From UBA2357 sp041678045 (lineage in GTDB: Bacteria > Pseudomonadota > Gammaproteobacteria > Burkholderiales > Rhodocyclaceae): a stretch of DNA of 64,000 nt. A model generated the notes under the pieces. It made no database searches and was not told where the DNA came from. It worked only from the letters and a program-made list of their open reading frames with translations. Positions within the stretch are counted from its first letter, which is position 1. The number at the start of each line of letters is the position of its first letter. The position numbers and the translations under genes were made by a program. Shown here in pieces: positions 1 through 8,814 of this stretch. Location of the stretch: positions 1 through 64,000 of the forward strand of contig JBAYOV010000008.1 in assembly GCA_041678045.1 (NCBI GenBank), read 5' to 3'.

Positions 1-122
1 AGATCGTCGAGCGGGGCTATGCGGACAAATACCGTGGCCGGGGCGATGCGGTGCACCTGATCGGGGTGGAATTCTCGCGCAGCCAGCGGCAGGTGGTGGG
101 CTTCGAGACGCAGACGCTGTGA
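1..122 (+). CDS. PD-(D/E)XK nuclease superfamily protein, C-terminal fragment
   Basis: Only the last 39 codons are inside the window, reading from base 3 to a TGA at 120-122. The tail reads GYADKYRGRG, then HLIGVEFS, then RQVVGFET. This resembles the C-terminus of the proteins that carry an N-terminal AAA-ATPase-like domain (PF09820) and a C-terminal PD-(D/E)XK nuclease domain (PF08011). Such proteins often occur in many copies per genome and their role is unclear. The family call rests on this short tail alone, so it is tentative. The pabB-type gene follows after 87 bases on the same strand. Confidence 0.5.
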   Translation, partial: IVERGYADKYRGRGDAVHLIGVEFSRSQRQVVGFETQTL

Positions 123-209
123 GCGGTGCAGGGTGCCGTCACGGCGCTTGTAGCAGCTTCGGAAGTTGTCGCAGTTGATTTTGCGCCGCGCTTCAACCAA
201 GATCGCCGC

Positions 210-2306
210 ATGAGTTCCGTCAGCACACATCCGTCGTTCAAGCAGCCCTCCAGTACGCCCTCCACTGCGTCGCTGAACCGATGCGATGATGTCGGCGGCC
301 CGGCCTGTTTTGCCTTGCTCGATGACTGTACGGCCAGCGAGGAGCAGCCACGCAGCCGGTTGTATACCGGTCTGCGCGAGCTGTTGCAGTGCGACGATCC
401 ACAGCAGCTCGATGTATTCTGGCCGTCCGTTGAGCGAGCGCAGCGGGCGGGCTTACATGCGGTGCTGCTGGCGGACTATGAGTGGGGGGCGCGTCTGCTG
501 CAGGCTGGGCATGAAGGTTTGCGATCTGCAGAGACGGGGGGGCTGCGGGTGCTGTTGTTCGCGCAGTTGGAGTACCTGAGCGCGCAGGCCGTGGATCGCT
601 GGCTGGCAGCACGGGAAGCCGGGGTGACGGGCGCTGCGGCGGGCGCAACGGGAGTGGGCGATCCGGCCGTGGCCGGGGTGCGGGCGGTTCAGGCCGGGCT
701 GGATGAGGCCGGCTTTGCGCAGGCCATTGCGCGGATTCATCGGGCGATTGTCGACGGTGAAACCTATCAGGTGAATTTCACCTTTCCGCTGGATTTCGAG
801 GTTTTTGGTCATCCGCTGAGCCTGTACCGGCGCCTGCGCGCGTATCAGCCGGTGTCCTTCGGCGCCTTTATTGCGCTGCCGGAGGCGCTGGGCGGCGGTC
901 ATGTGTTGTCGTGCTCGCCGGAGTTGTTCCTGCGCAACGACGGGGGCGTGCTCACCGCGCGACCGATGAAGGGTACGGCGGCGCGCGCGCAGCCTGCCGA
1001 TGCCACGCAGGATGCGCGGATTGCGCAGGCGCTGGCGCAGGACAGCAAGAACCGCGCAGAAAACCTGATGATTGTCGATTTGCTGCGCAATGACCTGGGG
1101 CGGGTGGCGCGCACCGGCAGTGTCAGCGTGCCGGCGCTGTTCTCGGTGGAAACCTATGCCACCGTGTTTCAGATGACCTCCACCGTACAGGCGACGTTGC
1201 CGCCTGCCACCCCGTTCCCGGAGCTGTTGCGGGCGCTGTTTCCCTGCGGTTCGATCACCGGTGCCCCCAAACACCGCACCATGCAGCTGATCGCACAGCT
1301 CGAACCGGCAGCACGCGGGCTGTACACCGGCAGCATGGGCTGGATCGATGCGCCAATGCCGGGGCAGGCGTGCGGTGATTTCTGCCTGTCGGTGGCCATC
1401 CGTACGCTTGAGCTGCGCCCGGCCGGGCAGGGCCGCCAGCGTGACGCCCCCCCCCAAGCCTGTCAGTCGCCCGCTGGTCATCGCGGGCGCATGGGGGTGG
1501 GCGCCGGCATCGTCATCGACAGCGAGGCGTCGGCCGAATACCGCGAATGTCTGCTCAAGGCCCGCTTTCTCACCGGGCTGGAGCCGGGATTCAGCCTGTT
1601 TGAAACCTTGTACGCCACCCGTGAAACGGGGGTGCGTCATCTTGACCGTCATCTGGCGCGCCTGCAGGGCAGTGCCGCCGAATTGCATTTCATGTTTCCG
1701 CGCGCCCGCATCGAGCAGGCTTTGCGGGCACAGTGCGCGCAGTGTCCGCCGCAGGTGGCGATGCGCCTGAAGCTCGTGCTGCACAAGCGGGGCGATTTCG
1801 AACTGCAGGCCGCACCGCTCGACCCCTTGCCTGCCGGGCCGGTGCGCCTGCTGCTGGCAGAGCAGCCGGTGGAGGACGCATGCGGCCTGCTGCGTTACAA
1901 GACCACGCTGCGCAGCGCCTATGACCGGGCGGTGGTGCATGCGCAGGCCTGTGGGGCGTTCGACATGCTGTTTGTGGATCGTGAGGGTTACCTCACGGAG
2001 GGGGCACGCAGCAATCTGTTCGTGCAACTGGAAGGGCAGTGGTTCACGCCGCCGTTATCGGGGGCGGTGCTGCCCGGCACGATGCGCGCCGTGCTGCTCG
2101 AAGATGCGCACTGGGCGGCGCAGGAGCACCGGTTGCGACCGAGCGACTTGCTGCGCGCGCAACGCATTGTGGTCACCAATGCATTGCGCGGAGCCTTGGA
2201 TGCGTATTTACAACAAGAAGAGGCCTCCCTGACAGGGAGCGGAGCGGGAGACAAAAATGGAGTCGGGGCAGGAGCAGACCCAGGAGGGGAAACCGGACGC
2301 GGTTGA
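210..2306 (+). CDS. pabB: Fused aminodeoxychorismate synthase component I and 4-amino-4-deoxychorismate lyase
   Basis: This bifunctional enzyme should make p-aminobenzoate for folate: the N-terminal half aminates chorismate and the C-terminal half removes pyruvate. The PabB half shows GETYQVNFT, the PMKGT motif with the PabB-type active-site lysine near residue 254, KNRAENLMIVDLLRNDLG and GSITGAPK. A linker with a run of nine C (1447-1455) leads into a class IV aminotransferase domain from about residue 461 (FSLFETLYA; likely PLP lysine in RYKTTLR near 564; EGARSNLFV). I prefer the ATG at 210. A GTG at 126 is in frame but gives an N-terminus that looks unlike the family. No clear Shine-Dalgarno precedes 210. 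The 3' end overlaps the next gene by 50 bases, which suggests translational coupling. Confidence 0.9.
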   Translation: MSSVSTHPSFKQPSSTPSTASLNRCDDVGGPACFALLDDCTASEEQPRSRLYTGLRELLQCDDPQQLDVFWPSVERAQRAGLHAVLLADYEWGARLLQAGHEGLRSAETGGLRVLLFAQLEYLSAQAVDRWLAAREAGVTGAAAGATGVGDPAVAGVRAVQAGLDEAGFAQAIARIHRAIVDGETYQVNFTFPLDFEVFGHPLSLYRRLRAYQPVSFGAFIALPEALGGGHVLSCSPELFLRNDGGVLTARPMKGTAARAQPADATQDARIAQALAQDSKNRAENLMIVDLLRNDLGRVARTGSVSVPALFSVETYATVFQMTSTVQATLPPATPFPELLRALFPCGSITGAPKHRTMQLIAQLEPAARGLYTGSMGWIDAPMPGQACGDFCLSVAIRTLELRPAGQGRQRDAPPQACQSPAGHRGRMGVGAGIVIDSEASAEYRECLLKARFLTGLEPGFSLFETLYATRETGVRHLDRHLARLQGSAAELHFMFPRARIEQALRAQCAQCPPQVAMRLKLVLHKRGDFELQAAPLDPLPAGPVRLLLAEQPVEDACGLLRYKTTLRSAYDRAVVHAQACGAFDMLFVDREGYLTEGARSNLFVQLEGQWFTPPLSGAVLPGTMRAVLLEDAHWAAQEHRLRPSDLLRAQRIVVTNALRGALDAYLQQEEASLTGSGAGDKNGVGAGADPGGETGRG

Positions 2307-3690
2307 TGCGCAGCTGTCGCTGACATTGACGGCCGACCAGTTGGCCGCGCACCTTACCATCACCCCGGCAGAAGGGGGCGGTGCGCGCATCAGCAAGGAG
2401 GCGGTGCTGGCTGCGCTGGCCTCGCGCGGAGTGATCATCGGCATCGATCTGGACGCGATCAATGCGGCGATTGCCGCCGGGCGGGCCGATGCGCTGGAGA
2501 TCGCCCGGGGGCGCGACCCGGTGCAGGGTGCGGATGCGTGGTTCGAGTGCCTGCTGCCCGAGCCGCGCGACCGGCGTCCGCAACTCGATGCCAGTGGTCA
2601 TGTGGATTACCGCGATCTGGGCGAAATCCAGGTGGTGAAGGAGGGGACCGCCCTGATGCGCCGCCATCCGCCCACTCCGGGTGAGCCGGGGGTGACCGTC
2701 ACCGGGGGCACGGTTGCTGCGCGTCCGGGCAAGGATGCACAGTTTGCGCGTGGTCTGAGCGGGGTGATGCTGGACCCGGCAAATGCGGACTGTCTGCGCG
2801 CCGCGCTCAGCGGGCAGCCGGTTCAGGTCAGGAACGGCATGAGTGTCGAGGCGGTGTATAGCGTCGATGCGGTCAACATGAGTACGGGCAACATCCGCTT
2901 CGACGGCAGCGTGAAGATCCGTGGCGATGTGTCTGCCGGCATGACGGTGATTGCCAGTGGCGACATCGAGGTGGGCGGCGTGGCCGAAGCGGCCACGCTG
3001 GAGGCGGGTGGCAGCATCGTGATTCGTGGTGGCGCGATGGGGGCGCTGGGACGCAAGGAAGGCGGCGAGCACCACATCCGCTGCGGCGGCTCGCTGTCGG
3101 CCGCGTATGCACAGCAGTTGCGTGCCGAGGCCGGCGACAGCATTTTCATTGACGACATGGCGATGCAGTGCGAACTGAGCGCTTCCAATCACATCCGGGT
3201 CGGGCAGAAGCGGCGTGGGCAGGTCATCGGCGGGCAGTTGCAGGCGATGCTCTCCATTCATGCCAAGGTGCTGGGCGGTCCCAACCGCATTGCAACCCGG
3301 CTGGAGGTGGGCGTGTCACCCGAGCTGCACCGCCAGCAGAAGGCGCTGGCGCGCGAGCGCGACGGGCTGGAATCGAAGCTGCTGGAGGTGTCGCGCCTGA
3401 TCGACTTTGCCGGCAAGCACCCGGACCGGGTGCCGGACGATACCCTGGAGCGCGCCCGGGCGACCGCCCGCGTGCTGTCCGACCAGATTGCCGAGCTTCG
3501 CGAGCAGGAAGGCGCGCTGGTGCATAAGACGCAGATCGCATCGCATGCCGTGGTGAGTGCCGACAGGCAGGTGCACGAGGGCGTGGTGGTCACCATGGGC
3601 TCGCAGCGCTTCAAGGTGCGCGGGGAGCTTCAGGGCAAGGTACTGATCGGACTCGGCCCGGACGGGCTGGGTGTGCTGGCGTCCGGGTGA
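2257..3690 (+). CDS. DUF342 (FapA-like) family protein
   Basis: A 477-residue DUF342 protein. The family (called FapA after the Vibrio flagellar assembly protein) has an N-terminal region, a right-handed beta-helix with repeated glycine-rich rungs, and a C-terminal coiled coil. Here the helix spans roughly residues 150-350 (for example GNIRFDGSVKIRGDV, then ASGDIEVGG, then GGSIVIRGG). The coiled coil follows near 350-425 (LHRQQKALARERDGLESKL). The ATG at 2257 has GGAG just upstream and lies inside the end of the pabB-type gene. The exact role is unknown; polar localisation or flagellar and surface assembly is the family's reported theme. No flagellar gene lies nearby; the motility island is about 50 kb away. 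Confidence 0.8.
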   Translation: MESGQEQTQEGKPDAVDAQLSLTLTADQLAAHLTITPAEGGGARISKEAVLAALASRGVIIGIDLDAINAAIAAGRADALEIARGRDPVQGADAWFECLLPEPRDRRPQLDASGHVDYRDLGEIQVVKEGTALMRRHPPTPGEPGVTVTGGTVAARPGKDAQFARGLSGVMLDPANADCLRAALSGQPVQVRNGMSVEAVYSVDAVNMSTGNIRFDGSVKIRGDVSAGMTVIASGDIEVGGVAEAATLEAGGSIVIRGGAMGALGRKEGGEHHIRCGGSLSAAYAQQLRAEAGDSIFIDDMAMQCELSASNHIRVGQKRRGQVIGGQLQAMLSIHAKVLGGPNRIATRLEVGVSPELHRQQKALARERDGLESKLLEVSRLIDFAGKHPDRVPDDTLERARATARVLSDQIAELREQEGALVHKTQIASHAVVSADRQVHEGVVVTMGSQRFKVRGELQGKVLIGLGPDGLGVLASG

Positions 3691-3703
3691 GTGCCTATAA
3701 TTT

Positions 3704-5368
3704 TCAGCGCGCGATCGGCTTGTAGCGGATGCGTCGGGGCTTGGCGGCGTCCTCGCCCAGGCGCTTCTTCTTGTCTTCCTCGTATTCGCGGAAGTTGCCT
3801 TCGAAGAAGGTCCATTGAGAATTGCCTTCGGCCGCCAGGATGTGGGTGCAGATGCGGTCGAGGAACCAGCGGTCGTGGGAGATGATCATCGCGCAGCCGG
3901 CGAATTCCAGCAGCGCGTCTTCCAGCGCGCGCAGGGTTTCCACGTCGAGGTCGTTGGACGGTTCGTCGAGCAGCAGCACGTTGCCGCCCTGGATCAGGGT
4001 CTTGGCCAGGTGCAGGCGGCCGCGCTCGCCACCGGAGAGGTTGCCGACGATTTTCTGCTGGTCGCCGCCCTTGAAGTTGAAGCGGCCGATGTAGGCGCGG
4101 CTGGGCATCTCGAAGCGACCCACGGTGAGCACGTCGGCGCCGTCGGAGATGGCTTCGAACACCGTCTTGTCGTTGGCCAGCCCTTCGCGGCTCTGGTCGA
4201 CTGCGGCGAGCTTCACGGTGGAGCCGATCGCCACTTCGCCGGCATCCGGCGTGTCGCGCCCTTCGATCATCTTGAAGAGGGTCGATTTGCCCGCGCCGTT
4301 CGGGCCGATCACGCCGACGATGGCGCCTGGCGGGATGGCGAAGTTCACGTTGTCCATCAGCAGCTTGTCGCCGAAGGCCTTGCTAACGTTGTGGAACTCG
4401 ATGACCTTGTCGCCCAGGCGTTCGCCGGGCGGAATGAAGATTTCCTGGGTTTCGTTGCGGCGCTGGTATTCGACGCTCGCCATTTCTTCGTAGCGTGCCA
4501 GACGGGCCTTGGACTTGGCCTGGCGGGCCTTGGGGTTGGAGCGCGCCCATTCCAGCTCGGTCTTCATCGCCTTCATGTGGGCGGCTTCCTGCTTGGCTTC
4601 CTGCGCCAGGCGGTCGCCCTTCTGTTCCAGCCAGGAGGAATAGTTGCCCTTCCAGGGGATGCCGTGGCCACGGTCCAGTTCAAGAATCCATTCGGCGGCG
4701 TTGTCGAGGAAGTAGCGGTCGTGGGTGACGGCCACCACCGTGCCGGGGAAGCGGGTGAGGAACTGCTCCAGCCATTCCACCGATTCGGCGTCGAGGTGGT
4801 TGGTGGGTTCGTCCAGCAGCAGCATGTCCGGCTTGGAAAGCAGCAGCTTGCACAGCGCCACGCGGCGTTTTTCGCCCCCGGAAAGGTTGCCGATGACGGC
4901 GTCCCACGGCGGCAGGCGCAGCGCGTCGGCGGCGATCTCCATCTGCGTTTCGATGTCGCCACCGGAGGTGGACAGGATGTTCTCGTACTTCGCCTGTTCT
5001 TCGGCCAGCTTGTCGAAGTCGGCGTCCGGTTCGGCGTAGGCGGCGTAGATTTCTTCCAGCTTCTGGCGCGCCTCGACGATCTCGCCAAGGCCGGATTCGA
5101 CCTCTTCCTTCACCGTCTTCGCGGCATCGAGTTCGGGTTCCTGGGCGAGGTAGCCAATGCGCACGCCGGGTTGCCACTGCACCTCACCGTCGTATTCCTT
5201 GTCCGCGCCGGCCATGATGCGCAGCACGGTGGACTTGCCCGAGCCGTTGAGGCCGAGCAGGCCGATCTTGGCGCCGGGGAAGAAGGAGAGGGAGATGTCC
5301 TTGATGATCTGACGCTTGGGCGGAACGATCTTGTTCACGCGCAGCATCGACATTACGTATTGGGCCAT
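3704..5368 (-). CDS. ettA: Energy-dependent translational throttle protein EttA (ABC-F ATPase)
   Basis: A 554-residue ABC-F protein, almost exactly the length of E. coli EttA (555). It binds the ribosomal E site and gates entry into elongation according to the ATP/ADP ratio. Both nucleotide-binding halves are complete: Walker A GLNGSGKST and GPNGAGKST, signatures LSGGEKRR and LSGGERGR, Walker B LLLDEPTNHLD and LLLDEPSNDLD. The linker between the halves is basic and helical. The reading frame is open to 5488, but the start MAQYVMSMLRVNK at 5368 matches the family. The gene is divergent from the endonuclease-like gene and converges on the DUF342 gene with 13 bases between stops. Confidence 0.95.
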   Translation of the reverse strand: MAQYVMSMLRVNKIVPPKRQIIKDISLSFFPGAKIGLLGLNGSGKSTVLRIMAGADKEYDGEVQWQPGVRIGYLAQEPELDAAKTVKEEVESGLGEIVEARQKLEEIYAAYAEPDADFDKLAEEQAKYENILSTSGGDIETQMEIAADALRLPPWDAVIGNLSGGEKRRVALCKLLLSKPDMLLLDEPTNHLDAESVEWLEQFLTRFPGTVVAVTHDRYFLDNAAEWILELDRGHGIPWKGNYSSWLEQKGDRLAQEAKQEAAHMKAMKTELEWARSNPKARQAKSKARLARYEEMASVEYQRRNETQEIFIPPGERLGDKVIEFHNVSKAFGDKLLMDNVNFAIPPGAIVGVIGPNGAGKSTLFKMIEGRDTPDAGEVAIGSTVKLAAVDQSREGLANDKTVFEAISDGADVLTVGRFEMPSRAYIGRFNFKGGDQQKIVGNLSGGERGRLHLAKTLIQGGNVLLLDEPSNDLDVETLRALEDALLEFAGCAMIISHDRWFLDRICTHILAAEGNSQWTFFEGNFREYEEDKKKRLGEDAAKPRRIRYKPIAR

Positions 5369-5486
5369 GGAAATATTCTGTTCCGTCGCGTTGGGTGTGT
5401 TGCAAAGGGGGCAAGCATACCATTGCCGGCGACGCCCTGCAGTCGGGCAACCACAGGCAGGCGAGGACTGTTGTAATATACAGAGC

Positions 5487-6575
5487 ATGACTCCTCACCT
5501 TCTGCGTTTGATGTTTCGTCGCCTCTCCAGCCTGATTTTTCGCTCATCCCGCAAGTCCGGTTCAGCCCGCAAGGCCGTGCGCGGTGCAGCCCGTGCTGCG
5601 CGCTCCGGATGGTTGCGCCGCCTGTTGTTCCTGTCGATGCTGGTCGGTACGCCGACTGCACTGTTCGTTGGCGTCGCGCAAGTGCCCGCGTCGCTGCTCG
5701 ACCGCCTGCCTGCCGAGGTGAGGCAGGGGGTGCGCCAGGTGCAGCATGGTGTGGGAGAAGTGTATGGGATGCTTGAGCCCGTGGTGTCCGGGGTGCTGCC
5801 CGCAGGACGCTTCGAGGACCTGTCCGACCTGCTCGCCGCCGTCCTGCCCGAGGGCTGGCGCCCGTCGGTCGAGCCCGTGCCCCCCGGCGCCTTGCCGAAA
5901 ACCGCGACCAACTGGGCGTCTACACGGCGCACCTTGTACGAGCAGGTGTATTTTGACCGTCGAAAGACGTTTTACTGCGGCTGTGCATATGGGGCCGATA
6001 GCAGTGTGAATCTCGACAGCTGTGGCCTGAGTTCGCTGATCACGCAAAGCCGTGCGCTGCGAGTGGAGGCCGAACATGTGTTTCCCGCTTCGCAGTTCGG
6101 CAATTTCCGGCGCTGCTGGCGCGAGCCCGAGCGTTTCAACGCTTGTCGTGACGACAACGGAAAGGTGTTGCCCGGGCGTGAGTGCTGCATGCGTACCGAC
6201 CCCACTTTTGTGACGGCACACAACGATCTGCACAACCTGTATCCGGCAGTCGGCTACATCAACGCGCAACGCTCCAACCACAATTGGGGTTCGGTGAATC
6301 CGTTTGCGGAACAATACGGTCAGTGCGAGATGCGCATCAGCCCCTGGCAGCGCCGTGCCGAACCGCCCGAGTCCACGCGCGGCGCGATTGCGCGCACCAT
6401 GCTGTACATGCGCGACACTTACGGCTTCCGGCTGAGCCGGCAGGACGAGCAGCTGTACCATGCCTGGAACAACCAGCACCCACCGGACGACTGGGAGCGC
6501 CTGCGCAACCGCCGCATCCGCGCGCTGCAGGGGCTGGGCAATCACTACATCGAGTCTTACCGGAGACTGCCGTGA
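5487..6575 (+). CDS. Membrane-anchored endonuclease I-like protein
   Basis: A 362-residue protein whose C-terminal part (about 150-362) resembles endonuclease I (EndA/Dns, PF04231), a his-Me finger nuclease. Visible signatures are VEAEHVFPAS, TAHNDLHNLYPAVGYINAQRSN and GQCEMRISPW, plus several cysteines suited to periplasmic disulphides. Before this lie an arginine-rich start, a hydrophobic stretch (LLFLSMLVGTPTALFVGVAQV, about residues 47-67) and about 85 further residues with no recognised domain. It is therefore probably anchored in the inner membrane with the nuclease in the periplasm, rather than secreted free. The ATG at 5487 is one choice; another lies 9 codons downstream (MFRRL). A TAATAT-like sequence sits just upstream. 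Confidence 0.75.
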   Translation: MTPHLLRLMFRRLSSLIFRSSRKSGSARKAVRGAARAARSGWLRRLLFLSMLVGTPTALFVGVAQVPASLLDRLPAEVRQGVRQVQHGVGEVYGMLEPVVSGVLPAGRFEDLSDLLAAVLPEGWRPSVEPVPPGALPKTATNWASTRRTLYEQVYFDRRKTFYCGCAYGADSSVNLDSCGLSSLITQSRALRVEAEHVFPASQFGNFRRCWREPERFNACRDDNGKVLPGRECCMRTDPTFVTAHNDLHNLYPAVGYINAQRSNHNWGSVNPFAEQYGQCEMRISPWQRRAEPPESTRGAIARTMLYMRDTYGFRLSRQDEQLYHAWNNQHPPDDWERLRNRRIRALQGLGNHYIESYRRLP

Positions 6576-6612
6576 ATGCACCGGGGGAGGGGGGCGATCC
6601 CGCGCAGACCGG

Positions 6613-7020
6613 TCAGCTCGAAAATACTTCCATCGGCACCTTGAAACGGGCGGCCAGCGCTTTGACCTGGCGCAGGTTGAGGGCACGCTTGCCGGCCAGG
6701 ACTTCCGACACCACCGATTGCGTGCCCACCTCGGGCAGGTCGCTCTGGCGGATGTCGTACTCGACCATCAGTTCGCGCAGCAACGCGTGTGCCGGCAACT
6801 CGGCCCACGGATGCTCGCGCGCCTCAAATTCGCGGATGCGGTCGGCCACGATCGAGACCAGTCCGAAAATCGGATGGGCATCGTCGTTGCCGAACTGTTC
6901 GAACGCCTCGTCGACGAAAGCCAGCAGTTCGGCATAGTGCGCTTTGTCGCGGATCGGTGCAGACAAGCCAAGGGCGTCATTGATTGCCGTCCAGGGCGCC
7001 AGGATGTCCGTCACGCTCAT
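6613..7020 (-). CDS. higA: HigA-type antitoxin
   Basis: A 135-residue antitoxin of the HigA family. The N-terminal part is acidic and helical. The C-terminal part (about 85-135) is an XRE/Cro helix-turn-helix: LRELMVEYDIRQSDLPEVG, QSVVSEVLAGKRALNLRQV, then LAARFKVPMEVF. It should neutralise HigB and repress the operon. Its ATG (7018-7020) overlaps the HigB stop codon, so the pair is translationally coupled with the toxin first, the order usual for higBA. The operator palindrome upstream of higB (7312-7330) is its probable binding site. Confidence 0.9.
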   Translation of the reverse strand: MSVTDILAPWTAINDALGLSAPIRDKAHYAELLAFVDEAFEQFGNDDAHPIFGLVSIVADRIREFEAREHPWAELPAHALLRELMVEYDIRQSDLPEVGTQSVVSEVLAGKRALNLRQVKALAARFKVPMEVFSS

Positions 7021-7301
7021 TTCCAGTCTCCTTCGTCATAGTCTGTGTGCGTGAGCACCGTCTTGACCCACAGTAGTTGCGGCGCAAAGGCAATGGCTGC
7101 AATCAGCCGGTACTTGTTGCCACCGATGTTGAACACGTAGCGTTCGCCCACCTTGTCGACACTGCGAAAAGCGGCACGCAGCGCAGCGAAGTGCGGGTAA
7201 TGCCCCTTCTCGACCCGCCTCCGGAAGGCTTGCAGCGGCGCCTCGGCATCGGGGTGACTGGCGATGAAGTCTCGCAGCGCTTTGTTCGAAATCAGCTTCA
7301 T
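7017..7301 (-). CDS. higB: HigB-type mRNA interferase toxin
   Basis: A 94-residue toxin of the RelE/HigB superfamily (HigB_toxin, PF09907), predicted to cleave mRNA on the ribosome. Motifs include HPDAEAPLQAFRR, FAALRAAFRSVDKV, YVFNIGGNKYRLIAAI and VLTHTDYDEGDW, all typical of this HigB type. The reading frame is open to 7463, but the start at 7301 (MKLISNKALRDF) gives the usual family length and sits just after the palindrome. The downstream HigA gene overlaps by 4 bases. The pair sits between an endonuclease-like gene and an SLC13 transporter with no mobile element visible. Confidence 0.9.
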   Translation of the reverse strand: MKLISNKALRDFIASHPDAEAPLQAFRRRVEKGHYPHFAALRAAFRSVDKVGERYVFNIGGNKYRLIAAIAFAPQLLWVKTVLTHTDYDEGDWK

Positions 7302-7311
7302 GGAAATCAAA

Positions 7312-7330
7312 CTATCGCATTTTGCGATAG
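7312..7330 (-). promoter_or_regulatory. higBA operator palindrome
   Basis: CTATCGCA (7312-7319), TTT, then TGCGATAG (7323-7330): a perfect 8-bp inverted repeat with a 3-base spacer, ending 10 bases upstream of the higB start. On the minus strand TTGCAA lies just upstream of it and GATAGT within its 3' arm, in positions that suit a promoter. HigA or the HigBA complex probably binds here for autoregulation. The palindrome is seen directly; the binding is inferred from known higBA operons. Confidence 0.75.
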
Positions 7331-7482
7331 CTTGCAAGACCGATAACCGGCTGTGCTTGCTGCCGCAACAGCCGGGCAGGGTTCCAGTGAAGGCGACAAT
7401 TGGTAACGCAGTTGTGGTTAGATTGCACCCTTTTGGGGTGGGGCGCACTGCGTTGCGGCTCACCGTTGAAGGAAGCGTTGAG

Positions 7483-8808
7483 ATGCATCATTACAAGTTG
7501 CTTACTGCAGCCCTGCTGTATTTTGTTCTGGGGGGCTGGCTGACGGCGGAACTGGGCACGGTTGGCAGCGGGCTGGCGATTCTGCTCACGATTGGCTGGC
7601 TCTGGGTGAGCGAGGCGCTGCATGTGAGCGTCACCGCGCTGCTGGTACCGCTGCTGGCGGCGGTGAGCGGGGTGTTGGCCTTCGATGAGGCCTTGCTGCA
7701 GTTCGCCGATCCGGTGATCTTCCTGTTCCTGGGCGGCTTTGCGCTGGCTGCGGGGCTGCACCGGCAGGGGCTGGATCGCTGGATGGCCGCGTGGGTGATC
7801 TCGCGCGCGGGCAACCGCCTGCACCGGGCCGCGCGCTGGCTGTTCTGGCTCACCGCCGGTCTGTCGATGTGGATCAGCAACACCGCCACGGCCGCCATGA
7901 TGCTGCCGCTGGCCCTTGGCTTGTTGTCGCCGCTGTCCGCCGAGCGCTATCGCAGCACCTATCTGTATGTGCTGCTGGGGGTGGCCTTTTCTGCCAACAT
8001 CGGTGGCATCGGCACGCTGGTGGGCAGTCCGCCGAACGCGATTGCCGCATCCAACGTGGGCATGGACTTTGCCGAGTGGATGCTGTGGGGCATTCCCATC
8101 GTGCTGGTGCTGATGCCGCTGATGGAGTGGGCCTTGCGATTGGCCTTCCGCCCGGCGTTGGATGTGGCGGTGGAAGCCCCCGAGGTACAGTTCTGCTGGA
8201 CGTACAAGCACGGCCTGATGCTGGGGGTGTTCTCGGTGGCGGTGCTGCTGTGGGTGTTCGGGGCTCCGCTGGGCAAGGCGCTGGGTGTGGTGAAGGGCTA
8301 TGACGCTGCCGTGGCCCTGCTGGCGCTGGTGGCGCTGCACACGCTGGGGCTGGCACGCTGGAAAGACATCGAGAAAAGCGCGGACTGGGGCGTGCTGCTG
8401 CTGTTTGGCGGCGGGCTCACCCTGAGCCGGGTGCTCGGTGACAGCGGGGCAGGGGCCTGGCTCGCCGGTCAACTCGCCGGACCGATCGAGGTGATGCCGG
8501 CGGTGGTGTGCGTGGCGCTGATGATCGTGTTTGCGCTGATTCTTACCGAGGTGGCGAGCAACACCGCCAGCGCAGCCCTGCTCATTCCGCTGTTCATCGG
8601 GCTGGCGCCGGAGATCGACAGCCAGCCGATGGCGGTGCTGGTGGCGGTGGCCACCTCCTGCGCCTTCCTGCTGCCGGTGGCCACGCCGCCGAACGCCATC
8701 GTGTTCGGCAGCGGACATGTACCGCAGCGTGCGATGATTCGCGGCGGGCTGTGGGTAACGGCGCCGGCGTTGTTGCTGATGTGGGCCATTGCGGCCCTCA
8801 CCGTGTAA
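7483..8808 (+). CDS. SLC13/DASS family anion transporter
   Basis: A 441-residue polytopic protein of the divalent anion:sodium symporter family (SLC13; also called CitT/Na_sulph_symp). These carry dicarboxylates, citrate, sulfate or phosphate across the inner membrane. About 11-12 hydrophobic segments are visible. Two SNT/SNTAS-type signature loops are present: SMWISNTATAAMM (first half) and LTEVASNTASAALLIPL (second half), each followed by a pro-rich P-N-A-I loop (VGSPPNAIAAS and VATPPNAIVFGS). These are the substrate and sodium sites of the family. The substrate cannot be told from sequence. The frame is open further upstream, but MHHYKLLTA at 7483 is the natural start. Its stop is 6 bases from the end of the convergent glucan synthase gene. 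Confidence 0.85.
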   Translation: MHHYKLLTAALLYFVLGGWLTAELGTVGSGLAILLTIGWLWVSEALHVSVTALLVPLLAAVSGVLAFDEALLQFADPVIFLFLGGFALAAGLHRQGLDRWMAAWVISRAGNRLHRAARWLFWLTAGLSMWISNTATAAMMLPLALGLLSPLSAERYRSTYLYVLLGVAFSANIGGIGTLVGSPPNAIAASNVGMDFAEWMLWGIPIVLVLMPLMEWALRLAFRPALDVAVEAPEVQFCWTYKHGLMLGVFSVAVLLWVFGAPLGKALGVVKGYDAAVALLALVALHTLGLARWKDIEKSADWGVLLLFGGGLTLSRVLGDSGAGAWLAGQLAGPIEVMPAVVCVALMIVFALILTEVASNTASAALLIPLFIGLAPEIDSQPMAVLVAVATSCAFLLPVATPPNAIVFGSGHVPQRAMIRGGLWVTAPALLLMWAIAALTV

Positions 8809-8814
8809 GCGTTC

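Noticed and set aside
453..2027. Long minus-strand open frame of 524 codons inside the pabB-pabC gene
   Set aside because: Antisense shadow of a GC-rich gene; the translated product shows no family motif and the plus-strand product is clearly PabB-PabC.
3815..5476. Plus-strand open frame of 553 codons opposite ettA
   Set aside because: Low-complexity antisense shadow; ettA on the minus strand has both ABC cassettes intact.
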